Assembly: GCF_030644385.1 (NCBI RefSeq) | Contig: NZ_CP130060.1 | Location: 496,001 to 560,000, forward strand | Direction of reading: 5' to 3' | From: Stomatobaculum sp. F0698 | GTDB taxonomy: Bacteria; Bacillota; Clostridia; Lachnospirales; Lachnospiraceae | Length of the DNA: 64,000 nucleotides | Shown: positions 1 to 8,411 of the stretch, piece by piece | Layout of the letters: every line of letters starts with the position of its first letter | Numbering within the stretch: position 1 is the stretch's first letter | Made by a program: the position numbers and the translations under genes | The notes under the pieces: model-generated | The model's database searches: none | Seen by the model: the letters and a program-made list of their open reading frames with translations, nothing else | Told to the model about the DNA's origin: nothing

Positions 1-1404
1 AATGCGGCGCTTACCGGCACGCCGGTCACGACGCTTCATACGATGGATGCGGAAGATAAGCACTACTACGCAAAGTGGGGCAATGCGCTGAGCTACCCGA
101 TCACCTATGTGATGAACGATTCGGCGACCAGCCCGGCAACTGCGGTCACCCCGAATTCCTACACGGTTGAGGATGCGGACTTTGCACTCGGCATTCCGAC
201 CCGTAACGGCGCGAGCTTCCAGGGTTGGTATGACAACGCAGCCCTTACCGGCACGCCGATCACGACCCTTCACACCGCGGATGCGGCGGCAAAGACCTAC
301 TATGCAAAGTGGCAGCTCAATAGCTATAGCATCAACTACAATCTGAACCCGGGCACGGGCATCGGCACCCCGACCAATCCGGCCTCCAATGTGCCGAGCT
401 TTACGGTCGATGACGATGTGCAGCTTGCACCGCCGGTGCGCCGCGGTTACACGGGCAGCTGGAGCTTGAACGGACAGACCGTGACGAGCATTCCGGCAGG
501 CACCACGGGCCAGCAGAACTTAACGGCAAACTGGACGCTCAATCATTACAACATCACTTACGACACCGGCGAGACGGCGAACAGCCCGGTTCAGGGACTC
601 GGTACGCTTCCGACGAGCTATACGATTGAGGATGCAACGATTACGCTGCCCACCCCGAGCCGCATCGGTTACACCTTCAGCCACTGGGAGAAGGTGACGG
701 CCCCGGGTGTCGCAGACAATCAGATTCTCTCCGGCAGCGACGGCGATGTCGCGTTCAAGGCAGTTTGGGAGCCGATTCGCTATCGCATCACCTACGATAC
801 GGCAGGCGGTGTGAACGACGCAGCAAACCCGACCACCTTTACGATTGAGGACGAGATTAACCCGAACGGCGCTGTGAAGCAGGGCGTTAAGTTCTGGACC
901 TGGAAGGTTGTCGGCGGCAAGTTCTTAAACACCATTCCGGCAGGCACCACGCATGACGTTGCCCTGGTCGCTGTTTATCAGACGGACCGTGACGGCGAGA
1001 ACGCCGTCGGCGGCAGCGGTGGCAGCGGCGGTGGCGGCGGTGGCGGCGGCAGCCGCAGCAGCGGACGCCGCGGCACGGTGACCCCGAACAATGTCGCGAC
1101 GGGAACACCGAGCGCAACACAGCCGAACAACACGCAGCCGAATACGACCCCGAATCAGGGCGAGGACAAAAAGCCTGTTATCGAGCCGAGCCCGCAGAAG
1201 AATGCGGATACGCTTGACAAGGGCAACGCGCTGTCGCAGGACGGCGGCAAGAGAGCAACGAACCGCGGCACGGCGGTCGGCAGCAACAAGGACCGACTCC
1301 CGAAGACCGGTGAGGCGCCGTTTGCGCTGAACTTTGCGGGCACCGCGGCGGGCTTCCTGCTTGCGGCTTACGCGGTCTTAGGCAGAAGAAGAAAAGAGCG
1401 GTAA
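1..1404 (+). CDS. InlB-repeat LPxTG surface protein, 3' part
   Basis: This is the C-terminal part of a cell-wall-anchored surface protein; the reading frame is open to the first base, so the true start lies outside the window. About four Listeria-Bacteroides (InlB B-type, Flg_new-like) repeats of roughly 78 residues are visible, each ending in a Y-A-K-W or similar motif. A glycine-rich linker near nt 1010-1050 and a Thr/Pro/Asn-rich stalk follow. The sortase signal LPKTG is at nt 1297-1311, then a hydrophobic span and an RRRKER tail. The repeats suggest an adhesive or spacer role at the surface, which is inference. Sortase A would be the expected partner and is not in view. Confidence 0.9.
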   Translation, partial: NAALTGTPVTTLHTMDAEDKHYYAKWGNALSYPITYVMNDSATSPATAVTPNSYTVEDADFALGIPTRNGASFQGWYDNAALTGTPITTLHTADAAAKTYYAKWQLNSYSINYNLNPGTGIGTPTNPASNVPSFTVDDDVQLAPPVRRGYTGSWSLNGQTVTSIPAGTTGQQNLTANWTLNHYNITYDTGETANSPVQGLGTLPTSYTIEDATITLPTPSRIGYTFSHWEKVTAPGVADNQILSGSDGDVAFKAVWEPIRYRITYDTAGGVNDAANPTTFTIEDEINPNGAVKQGVKFWTWKVVGGKFLNTIPAGTTHDVALVAVYQTDRDGENAVGGSGGSGGGGGGGGSRSSGRRGTVTPNNVATGTPSATQPNNTQPNTTPNQGEDKKPVIEPSPQKNADTLDKGNALSQDGGKRATNRGTAVGSNKDRLPKTGEAPFALNFAGTAAGFLLAAYAVLGRRRKER

Positions 1405-1438
1405 AGCATGTGACGCGGCTTTTCGTGAAGTGACAGAG

Positions 1439-1468
1439 AAGGACTGTGCGAAAGCACAGTCCTTTTTT
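1439..1468 (+). terminator. Rho-independent terminator after the surface protein
   Basis: An 11-bp perfect stem (AAGGACTGTGC and its complement) closes on a GAAA tetraloop and is followed by a T tract. It separates the surface protein gene from the PBP gene. Confidence 0.93.
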
Positions 1469-1499
1469 GCGTTTGCTGGAGTTCGATACGGGCACGTGC

Positions 1500-1505
1500 T
1501 ATAAT
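1500..1505 (+). promoter_or_regulatory. -10 element (TATAAT) of the PBP gene
   Basis: A perfect TATAAT lies 38 nt upstream of the GTG start. No good -35 is visible at 17 nt (TGGAGT is the best). The ATG at 1504 overlaps this box, so it would not be in the mRNA; this supports the downstream GTG start at 1543. Confidence 0.6.
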
Positions 1506-1542
1506 GAAACGAACCATCGAAATTTATTTGAAGGAGTGCCCT

Positions 1543-4248
1543 GTGGATTTTGGAAGAAATTCCGTGGAGCGCGCGCTGAAAGACAGAGACGCGCACCGGA
1601 GCAAACTAAAAAATCTGATTGCCCTAACGGCAGCGCGCGTCTTGATTATGCTGCTGTTTTTGACCGCGGCGCTCGGCGCGGCCTTTGCGGCAGGCGCCCT
1701 TCGGGGGATTGTGGACTCCGCGCCGGAACTCAAGGCGGACAGCATCGCCCCCATGGGCTTTGCCACCTCGGTCTACGATGCGGACGGAAATCTGGTCGAA
1801 ACCCTCGTCATGGCGGGGGCCAATCGGCAGGAGGCGACGTATGAGGAGCTTCCGAAGAACCTCGTGAATGCCTTTGTCGCGATTGAGGACGAGCGTTTCT
1901 GGAAGCACAACGGTGTCGACACGCGCTCCATTATGCGCGCCGTTGTGGGAGTGCTTCGCGGCACCTCGAGTTCGGGCGGCGGCTCCACCATCACCCAACA
2001 GCTCATTAAAAACAACCTTTTTAACGGCGGTCGGGAAAAGAGCTTCGGTGAGAAGTTGACCAGAAAAATTCAGGAGCAGTATCTGGCGCTCAAACTGGAG
2101 CAGATGATGAGCAAAGAAGAGATTCTGACCAACTACCTGAATACGATTAACCTCGGCAGCAATGCCCTCGGCGTCAAGGTGGCGGCGCGCCGTTACTTTA
2201 ACAAAGAGGTTAAAGATCTTACCCTCTCCGAGTGCACTGTGCTGGCCGGCATCACCCAGAACCCCTCGCGCCTAAACCCCATCACGGGGCGGCAGGCAAA
2301 CGAGGAGAAGCGGAAGGTGATACTCCGCTATATGCTGCGGCAGGGTTACATCACCAAGGAAGAGCAGGAGGAGGCGCTAGCGGACAATGTCTACGATCGC
2401 ATTGAAAATGCCGACCTGGTTTCCAAGGAGAAGGCAACTCACACCTACAGCTACTTTACCGACGAGCTTGTGAGTCAGGTGCAGCAGGACCTCAAGGACA
2501 AGTTCGGCTATACGGATACCCAGGCCCATAATCTCTTGTACAGCGGCGGGCTCTCGATTTACACGACCCAGGATCCCGGCTTGCAGGCCATTGTGGACAG
2601 CGAGATCAACAATCCCGAGAACTACGCGGTCACCAAGTATGCGCTGGAATATCGCCTCTCGGTGAAGCGGGCAAGCGGTGAGGTGCAGAACTACAGTGAG
2701 AAGGATGTGCTCGCGAAGAAGGGCAAGGAGTTTGACGGCCTGTATCGCACGGATGCCGAGGCAAAGGCGGATGCCGAGGCCTTTAAGGCGAGTGTCGTGA
2801 ATCCCGCGGACGATCAGATTATCGGTGAGAGCATGCACATCATCCTCGAGCCGCAGGATTCGTTCGTGCTCATGGAGCACAGCACGGGCAAGGTGAAAGC
2901 GCTCTCCGGCGGCCGCGGCGAAAAGACGGTCTCCCTCTCCTTAAACCGCGCGACCGATTCCTACCGTCAGCCGGGTTCCACCTTTAAGGTACTCGCGGCC
3001 TTTGCGCCGGCGCTCGATGCCTGCGGACAGACGCTCGGCTCGGTCTACTACGACGGCCCCTACGAGGCCAACAAGAAGCAGTTCCGGAACTGGTACGGAG
3101 ACGATAATTATCTCGGCTGGTCCAGCATACGGGACGGCATCATGTACTCGATGAACATTGTCGCGGTGCGCTGCCTCATGGAGACGGTGAGCCCGCAGCT
3201 CGGCGCGGAGTACAGCAAGAAGTTCGGCATCACGAGCCTCACGGACTCGGACTACAACCCGGCCATGGCGCTCGGCGGTCTCACGAAGGGTGTCAACAAT
3301 CTGGAACTCACCGCGGCCTTTGCCGCGATTGCGAACCAGGGTGTCTATACGAAACCCGTTTTCTACACGAAGATTGTGGATCACAACGGCAAGGTACTGC
3401 TCGAGAATAATCCGGAGCAGCGCCGCGTCATCAAGGACTCCACGGCCTTTCTGCTCACGGATGCCCTGCAGCAGTCCATGCTGCCGAACCGCAAGTTTGC
3501 AAGCAGCGGTGTCAACGTCAACACGACGAGTACGCGCGCCAAGCCGTCGAACATGAGCAGCGCGGGAAAGTCCGGCACCACGAGCAACAACGTGGACGTC
3601 TGGTTTGTGGGCTACACGCCGTACTATACGGCGGGCATTTGGGCCGGCTGCGATGAGAACCAGCCGCTCACGGACGGAAACGGCGGCAACTCCTTCCACA
3701 AGGATATTTGGCGCAAGATTATGGAGCGCATTCATCAGGATAAACCGGACCCGGGCTTTGCGATGCCGGACAGCATTGTGAGCGCGGAAATCTGCAGAAA
3801 GTCGGGGAAACTCCCGGTCAAGGGTATTTGCAGCCGGGATCCGCGCGGGGACGCGGTCTACACCGAATACTTTGCGCGCGGCACCATCCCGACCGAGATG
3901 TGCGATAAGCACACGACCATGACAGTCTGCTCGGTCACGGGACTGCTGCCGACCACGTACTGCCCGACCACGACACGCGTGGTCATGGTCGTGCCGGATT
4001 CGGAAGTCGAAACGGATGATTCGAGACTGACGCCCTACCAGCGCTGCAACATCCACACCTCGGCCGCAAGTCTCCTGCCCTCGCGCGGTGTAGGCGGAGA
4101 AGCAATCGGAATTCCGGGCATCAAACCCGGCGATAACGCGGCGGATGAAACGCAGAGTAAGGTGCAGCCGAAGAAAGAGACGAGCGCCGAGACCAAGAAG
4201 AAGGCGACCAAAGAGACCACGGCGCCGAAAAAGAAAAAGAAGCATTAA
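1543..4248 (+). CDS. ponA: Class A penicillin-binding protein (PBP1A type)
   Basis: A bifunctional peptidoglycan glycosyltransferase/DD-transpeptidase of 901 residues acting at the outer face of the membrane. After a short cytoplasmic tail there is one membrane helix (about residues 27-50). The GT51 domain has E115 in EDERFWKH and the GSTITQQ motif near 147-153. The transpeptidase has S479 in the SxxK motif (GSTFK), an SMN motif near 536 and KSGTT near 676. The C-terminus is Lys/Thr-rich and low complexity. The GTG start is chosen because AAGGAG lies 6 nt upstream and a -10 box overlaps the earlier in-frame ATG. It is a single-gene unit between two terminators. Confidence 0.93.
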   Translation: MDFGRNSVERALKDRDAHRSKLKNLIALTAARVLIMLLFLTAALGAAFAAGALRGIVDSAPELKADSIAPMGFATSVYDADGNLVETLVMAGANRQEATYEELPKNLVNAFVAIEDERFWKHNGVDTRSIMRAVVGVLRGTSSSGGGSTITQQLIKNNLFNGGREKSFGEKLTRKIQEQYLALKLEQMMSKEEILTNYLNTINLGSNALGVKVAARRYFNKEVKDLTLSECTVLAGITQNPSRLNPITGRQANEEKRKVILRYMLRQGYITKEEQEEALADNVYDRIENADLVSKEKATHTYSYFTDELVSQVQQDLKDKFGYTDTQAHNLLYSGGLSIYTTQDPGLQAIVDSEINNPENYAVTKYALEYRLSVKRASGEVQNYSEKDVLAKKGKEFDGLYRTDAEAKADAEAFKASVVNPADDQIIGESMHIILEPQDSFVLMEHSTGKVKALSGGRGEKTVSLSLNRATDSYRQPGSTFKVLAAFAPALDACGQTLGSVYYDGPYEANKKQFRNWYGDDNYLGWSSIRDGIMYSMNIVAVRCLMETVSPQLGAEYSKKFGITSLTDSDYNPAMALGGLTKGVNNLELTAAFAAIANQGVYTKPVFYTKIVDHNGKVLLENNPEQRRVIKDSTAFLLTDALQQSMLPNRKFASSGVNVNTTSTRAKPSNMSSAGKSGTTSNNVDVWFVGYTPYYTAGIWAGCDENQPLTDGNGGNSFHKDIWRKIMERIHQDKPDPGFAMPDSIVSAEICRKSGKLPVKGICSRDPRGDAVYTEYFARGTIPTEMCDKHTTMTVCSVTGLLPTTYCPTTTRVVMVVPDSEVETDDSRLTPYQRCNIHTSAASLLPSRGVGGEAIGIPGIKPGDNAADETQSKVQPKKETSAETKKKATKETTAPKKKKKH

Positions 4249-4274
4249 AAGGCGGAGCGGGGCGATGTGAAACG

Positions 4275-4309
4275 AAAAATTGTGCAGACATGTTCTGCAC
4301 AATTTTTTT
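4275..4309 (+). terminator. Terminator after the PBP gene
   Basis: Stem TTGTGCAGA/TCTGCACAA with a CATGT loop, extended by an A tract pairing with a run of seven T. Confidence 0.92.
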
Positions 4310-4406
4310 GGCGAAACTGTGACCTCACGGTGTTCCGTTCCGTCTGAATCAGTGTAGGCAGAGAAGAAGAGCCCGAGCGGGCGGAACAAGAAAGGATGCG
4401 AAAGAG

Positions 4407-5150
4407 ATGAAAAAGAGAATGATGATAGCGGCTGTTATGATGGGTGTGATGCTCACGGCTTGCGGAAACGGAAATACACAGGCGAGTACGGTAGCAGCCG
4501 CGGAGAGCAGTGCGGAAACAGAGACGAGAGAGGGAGATGATATCCTGCTTGGCGGCTGGTTTGCAAATCAGGACAGTCTTCTGCCGGCGGACAATGCCGA
4601 GGCAATGAAGGCCTTTGATGCGGCCGTGGAGGGGATGACAGGCTATCGGTACGAGGTGCTTGCCGTGCTGGGCTCACAGCCGGTCGCGGGAACGAATTAC
4701 GCCTATCTTTGCAAGGGAACGGTTGTAGCACCGGATGCCACACCCGCCTATCTTCTGGTGAATGTCTATGCGGATTTGGACGGCAAGGCAGAACTCCTCG
4801 GCACCAAGGAACTGCTGCCGGTTGCGGCCGCAAAGATGACGGCGGAGTGGAAGTACAACAGCGGCGACAGCGATCCGCAGGCAAATCCCGCAGTGACGGA
4901 AGTCTTTGAGGCGGCGCTCACCGGCAAAGTTGGCAGCGTCTATGAGCCGCTTGCATACATCGGCGGCGCGGGCGAGCCGGATGAATGCTATACCCTTCTC
5001 TGCGGCAATCGGGCCGTCCCGAATGCGGATAGAAGCTTTTGCCTTTTGACCGTACAGAAGAAGGCGGACGGCAGTGCCGAGGTGCTGGACACAGAGCCCC
5101 TGGCGCTCGGCACGGAGCTTCCGACTGCCCCCGAAGAGCAGAAGAACTAA
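4407..5150 (+). CDS. Lipoprotein with two cystatin-like repeats
   Basis: A secreted lipoprotein of 247 residues with a signal peptide ending in a lipobox (LTAC, Cys19), so probably anchored to the outer face of the membrane. After an acidic linker there are two related units of about 80 residues, both with an (F)xAAxxGxxGxxYEPLAxxG-like start and an LLxNVYADLDG-like strand. The first unit carries QPVAG (residues 91-95), matching the cystatin-fold QxVxG loop; the second lacks it. The function is unknown; protease inhibition is only a suggestion from the motif. An AAAGGA ribosome site lies upstream. A stray C-terminal gene fragment follows directly. Confidence 0.75.
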   Translation: MKKRMMIAAVMMGVMLTACGNGNTQASTVAAAESSAETETREGDDILLGGWFANQDSLLPADNAEAMKAFDAAVEGMTGYRYEVLAVLGSQPVAGTNYAYLCKGTVVAPDATPAYLLVNVYADLDGKAELLGTKELLPVAAAKMTAEWKYNSGDSDPQANPAVTEVFEAALTGKVGSVYEPLAYIGGAGEPDECYTLLCGNRAVPNADRSFCLLTVQKKADGSAEVLDTEPLALGTELPTAPEEQKN

Positions 5151-5283
5151 GGAAGACGCATGGAAGACCGGGCGTTGGTCGCTCGCGACTTGGACAAGAG
5201 ACGGCTACTCGTATTCCGTTGCGGCAGAGGCACATCCGCTGACGGAAGAAGCGATGCTGCAGCTTGTGAAGACCGTGCGCTGA
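5149..5283 (+). pseudogene. Orphan C-terminal fragment, DUF4367-like
   Basis: Frame +1 directly after the lipoprotein stop reads WKTGRWSLATWTRDGYSYSV, then PLTEEAMLQLVKTV and a stop. This resembles the last 40 residues of DUF4367-type extracytoplasmic domains (W-x-x-GYSYS, then EEEL-like helix). No matching N-terminal part, start codon or ribosome site is present, and the upstream reading of this frame is the shadow of the lipoprotein. I read it as a deletion remnant. A sequencing error joining it to the lipoprotein is possible, since the stop and fragment abut with a +1 shift. Confidence 0.4.
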
Positions 5284-5291
5284 GTGAGACA

Positions 5292-5320
5292 AAAGAGAGA
5301 GGCGGGGGCCTCTCTTTTTT
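5292..5320 (+). terminator. Terminator after the lipoprotein and fragment
   Basis: AGAGAGGC and GCCTCTCT form a stem over a G4 loop, followed by a T6 run. Confidence 0.85.
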
Positions 5321-5393
5321 ATTCGGGGGAGTTCTATTCGGGAGAACAGGGAGAATGGGAGAAGGCGGGAAGGGGGACTGTGGGGAGAGGACG

Positions 5394-5422
5394 GTGACAG
5401 GGAAGAATTGTGTGCGTATAAT
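5394..5422 (+). promoter_or_regulatory. Promoter of the ktr operon
   Basis: GTGACA (one mismatch from consensus) and a perfect TATAAT are spaced 17 nt apart. The predicted start near 5429 puts the TTG at 5442 very close to the 5' end. Confidence 0.75.
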
Positions 5423-5477
5423 AAGGATGAGTTGTCAGTAGTTGTTTCATAAGATGAATGTTAAAAAGAGAGAGTCT

Positions 5478-6863
5478 ATGATAAAAAAATTGATAAAACG
5501 CAGACAGATGAGAATTGCGCCGGAACGTTTGATTCCCTTGAGCTTTTTGATCGCTATCTTCTTAGGAACCCTCCTTTTGATGCTTCCGTTTGCGACAGCG
5601 GAGGGAGAGAGCACAGGGATTTTGACAGCGCTGTTTACGGCAACGACATCTGTGTGTGTGACGGGGCTTGTGGTTGTGGACACATATGCGCACTGGAGCC
5701 TTTTCGGGCAGATGGTCATTCTGTTGCTGATACAAATCGGAGGACTCGGTGTCGTTGCGGTCGGGGCGTTGTTTATGTTGATGGGGAAAAAGAAATTTAC
5801 GCTCGGAGATCGAAAACTGCTGGGTGGTGCGCTGAATATTGAGCGAAATAGGGGACACTTGGCATTCCTGTTGCGAGTATTTAAAGGGACTTTTTTGCTT
5901 GAAGGTATGGGCGCCTTATTCTATGCAAGCAGGTTTATACCGAGGTACGGTATTTTGAAAGGTTTGTGGGCAGCTTGTTTTCAGTCTGTTTCTGCATTTT
6001 GTAATGCGGGGATGGATGTCACAGGCCCAAACAGTATGATGGAGTTCAGGGATTCGCCTTTCCTCATGTTTACCACCATGCTACTCATTATTCTGGGTGG
6101 AATCGGCTTCGTTGTGTGGTTTGATGTAGTCGATGGCATCAAGCAGGGCTTCCGTCATCGTTTGGGACCGGTCACAACGGTGAGACGGTTTCCGGAGCAT
6201 ACGAAATTGGTACTTCTTGTCACCGCAATACTGATTATTACCGGTGCTGTCGGAATCATGGCGGCAGAATTTAACAATCCGGGAACCATCGGAGATATGA
6301 ATTTGTGGGACAAATTCTGCAACAGCTTGTTTCAATCTGTAAGTTTCAGAACTGCGGGATTTGCGTCGGTACCGCAGGAAAAACTGACAGAGATTTCTTG
6401 TTTGATAGGATACGTTTTAATGTTTATCGGAGGTTCTCCGATAGGAACCGCAGGCGGCATCAAGACGGTTACTGCTTTTCTGGTTTTCATGAATGCGTAC
6501 TCCTATATTAACGGAAGAAAAGAGACAGTGATTTTTCATAGAAGCGTATCGGCCGAGATGATGAGAAAAGCCGCGGCCATTGTAGCGGTCAGCGCTTCGG
6601 TCTTATTCACGATGACCGTGCTTCTGATGGCAGTTGAGAATATCGAATTGACGGATGCCTGCTACGAGATTACAAGTGCACTTGGTACAGTTGGATTGTC
6701 AAGAGCGCTTACACCGAAGCTTGACGCGCTCGGAAGAATTGTGGTCATTGTATCGATGTATCTCGGTAGAATCGGACCGATTTCAATGGCATGTTTCTTT
6801 GCAGGCGATGTAACATCTCAGAACAAAATCAGACATTCCAAAGGATCGTTTTACGTGGGATAA
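5478..6863 (+). CDS. ktrB: Potassium channel subunit, TrkH/KtrB family
   Basis: The membrane subunit of a Ktr/Trk K+ uptake system, about 461 residues, with the four membrane-pore-membrane repeats of the family. The selectivity loops are readable: TSVCVTGLVV, SAFCNAGMDV, SVSFRTAGFAS and SALGTVGLS. The glycine in each loop is kept. It is paired with a cytosolic RCK subunit 14 nt downstream. The start is uncertain: ATG 5478 has only a weak AGAGAG site; ATG 5454 and TTG 5442 are alternatives that add a basic N-terminus. Base composition is more AT-rich than the neighbours, which may reflect transfer. Confidence 0.9.
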   Translation: MIKKLIKRRQMRIAPERLIPLSFLIAIFLGTLLLMLPFATAEGESTGILTALFTATTSVCVTGLVVVDTYAHWSLFGQMVILLLIQIGGLGVVAVGALFMLMGKKKFTLGDRKLLGGALNIERNRGHLAFLLRVFKGTFLLEGMGALFYASRFIPRYGILKGLWAACFQSVSAFCNAGMDVTGPNSMMEFRDSPFLMFTTMLLIILGGIGFVVWFDVVDGIKQGFRHRLGPVTTVRRFPEHTKLVLLVTAILIITGAVGIMAAEFNNPGTIGDMNLWDKFCNSLFQSVSFRTAGFASVPQEKLTEISCLIGYVLMFIGGSPIGTAGGIKTVTAFLVFMNAYSYINGRKETVIFHRSVSAEMMRKAAAIVAVSASVLFTMTVLLMAVENIELTDACYEITSALGTVGLSRALTPKLDALGRIVVIVSMYLGRIGPISMACFFAGDVTSQNKIRHSKGSFYVG

Positions 6864-6877
6864 GGGGGATTTAGATT

Positions 6878-7522
6878 ATGAAAAAGTCGATTGCAGTACT
6901 GGGTTTGGGCAAGTATGGCAGAAGTCTTGCCGAGAATCTCTATCTTATGGGGGCGGATGTTCTGGCCGTGGATAGCGATGAAAAGGTAGTGAATGATTTT
7001 TCGGGGAAATGCACGTCTGTTGTACAGGCAAACATGGAGAACGAAGAAGAAGTTGCGGCGCTTGGCTTGAAGAATATGGACATTGTCGTTTCATGTACGG
7101 GAACAAATATCGCTGCAGCCATTATGTCGGTTGCGGTTGCAAAGGAGCAGGGGGTTCCTCTCATCGTTGCAAAGGCATCAACCGACAGAACAGCTTCGAT
7201 TCTTCGTAAAATCGGTGTGGATAAGATTCTTGATCCGGAGGGAGAGGGAGGTATGCGGTCGGCAAGAATTTTGCTTTCATCCTCTTTCAAGGATTTTTGG
7301 GAAATTGATGACAACTTGTATGTGGTAGAACTAAATGTGCGGGAAGAGTGGATTGGCAAAACGCTGATAGAACTTCAACTCCGGAAAAAACACATGATGA
7401 ATGTGGTTGCACTGAAAGGAAAAGGGAAAAACTGGAGGTTCGGTAATCCCGAAGAGCAGCTGAAAGAAGATGAGATATTGCTGGTTGCAATGGAGAAAAA
7501 GGATCTCAGAAAGTGGCAGTAA
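6878..7522 (+). CDS. ktrA: K+ uptake regulatory subunit, TrkA/KtrA
   Basis: The cytosolic gating ring subunit of the Ktr system, 214 residues, normal for KtrA. It opens with an RCK Rossmann fold: GLGKYG dinucleotide motif at residues 9-14 and a following acidic residue in AVDSDEKV. The C-terminal half (after about residue 135) is the RCK_C ligand domain. It sits 14 nt after ktrB behind GGGGGA and is surely cotranscribed. In known Ktr systems ATP/ADP or NAD(H) and c-di-AMP tune this subunit; nothing here shows which one applies. Confidence 0.92.
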   Translation: MKKSIAVLGLGKYGRSLAENLYLMGADVLAVDSDEKVVNDFSGKCTSVVQANMENEEEVAALGLKNMDIVVSCTGTNIAAAIMSVAVAKEQGVPLIVAKASTDRTASILRKIGVDKILDPEGEGGMRSARILLSSSFKDFWEIDDNLYVVELNVREEWIGKTLIELQLRKKHMMNVVALKGKGKNWRFGNPEEQLKEDEILLVAMEKKDLRKWQ

Positions 7523-7685
7523 GGAAATACGGACGATTTGCGTCGTGAAAACTGTGTCTTGTTGCAAATGCGGATTGGGCAGAATTTGCACGCCGGAAAA
7601 TCTGTTGCCAGAGGATAAAATACCTGAGACGATGAAGGAACTTCGGTAAATACAGGGCAGAAAACGAGCAGAAGAAGGGGGCGAT

Positions 7686-8300
7686 ATGGCAAAACAAGCG
7701 AACTATCTTCGACATATGGCGCCGCACTTAAAAGAAAGATACGGAGCGGAAAAAGCACAGGATATCCTGAAAAAGGCGCAGAAGCGCTATGAAGTTCTTC
7801 TTGCGGAAAACAAGGACGACCCACCGGCGTACTCCGGGCAGAAGCGGGAGCGCATTTATCCGTCCATCGCCTTGTTCCATGCCTTAGCGGATGCGGGGAT
7901 GGAGCGCGAGGAAGCCGCAGCGTTTGTGACGGGGTACTACCGCAGGCTTGCCGAGCGTGCGGCGCCCGTCATCCGAACGGTATTGAAGATTCCGGGCCTA
8001 TACAGACTGGTTCCGAAACTGTTCTTTGATACGGCGCTGAAACACTGTGTCCCCGAAGCGGGGTTTTTAACCGAGAACCGATTTTTATCGAAGACCGAGA
8101 TGCGCTTCGATATGGTGAAATGTCCTTACCAAGACTGCTGTGTGCGCTACGGCTGCCCGGAGCTTGTGAAGGGCTTTTGCGACACGGACGATATCTGCTA
8201 CGGGAATATGCACCCCAGGCTCTTGTGGGGCAGAACCAAGACCATAGGACATGGGGATGCGCTGTGCGATTTCAGCTTGCGCATCACGGAAGAGCGGTGA
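7686..8300 (+). CDS. L-2-amino-thiazoline-4-carboxylate hydrolase family protein
   Basis: A protein of 204 residues with the Cys-rich signature of the ATC hydrolase-like family: CPYQDCCVRYGCPE, then CDTDDICYGNMHP and RTKTIGHGDALCDF. Family members are annotated after the Pseudomonas ATC hydrolase, but most Firmicute members have no shown activity, so the substrate is unknown. The N-terminal half is helical and charged. AAGGGGG lies 6 nt upstream of the ATG. There are 164 nt between it and ktrA with no clear terminator, so readthrough is possible. Confidence 0.75.
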   Translation: MAKQANYLRHMAPHLKERYGAEKAQDILKKAQKRYEVLLAENKDDPPAYSGQKRERIYPSIALFHALADAGMEREEAAAFVTGYYRRLAERAAPVIRTVLKIPGLYRLVPKLFFDTALKHCVPEAGFLTENRFLSKTEMRFDMVKCPYQDCCVRYGCPELVKGFCDTDDICYGNMHPRLLWGRTKTIGHGDALCDFSLRITEER

Positions 8301-8332
8301 GCGATGTCATCCGCGCCCTTTTCCCTTTCCGC

Positions 8333-8361
8333 TTGCCATACATCGCAAAGCATAGTAAAAT
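8333..8361 (+). promoter_or_regulatory. Promoter of typA
   Basis: TTGCCA and TAAAAT with a 17-nt spacer, about 50 nt upstream of the typA start. Confidence 0.7.
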
Positions 8362-8411
8362 AGTACATTGCGTTTTGAAATGCTCAGCCAGAAAGAGAGA
8401 GGAATTTTTCA

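Noticed and set aside
2941..4389. A 482-residue open frame on the minus strand
   Set aside because: It is the antisense shadow of the PBP gene, with Arg/His-rich composition and no domain or ribosome site; high GC keeps shadow frames open.
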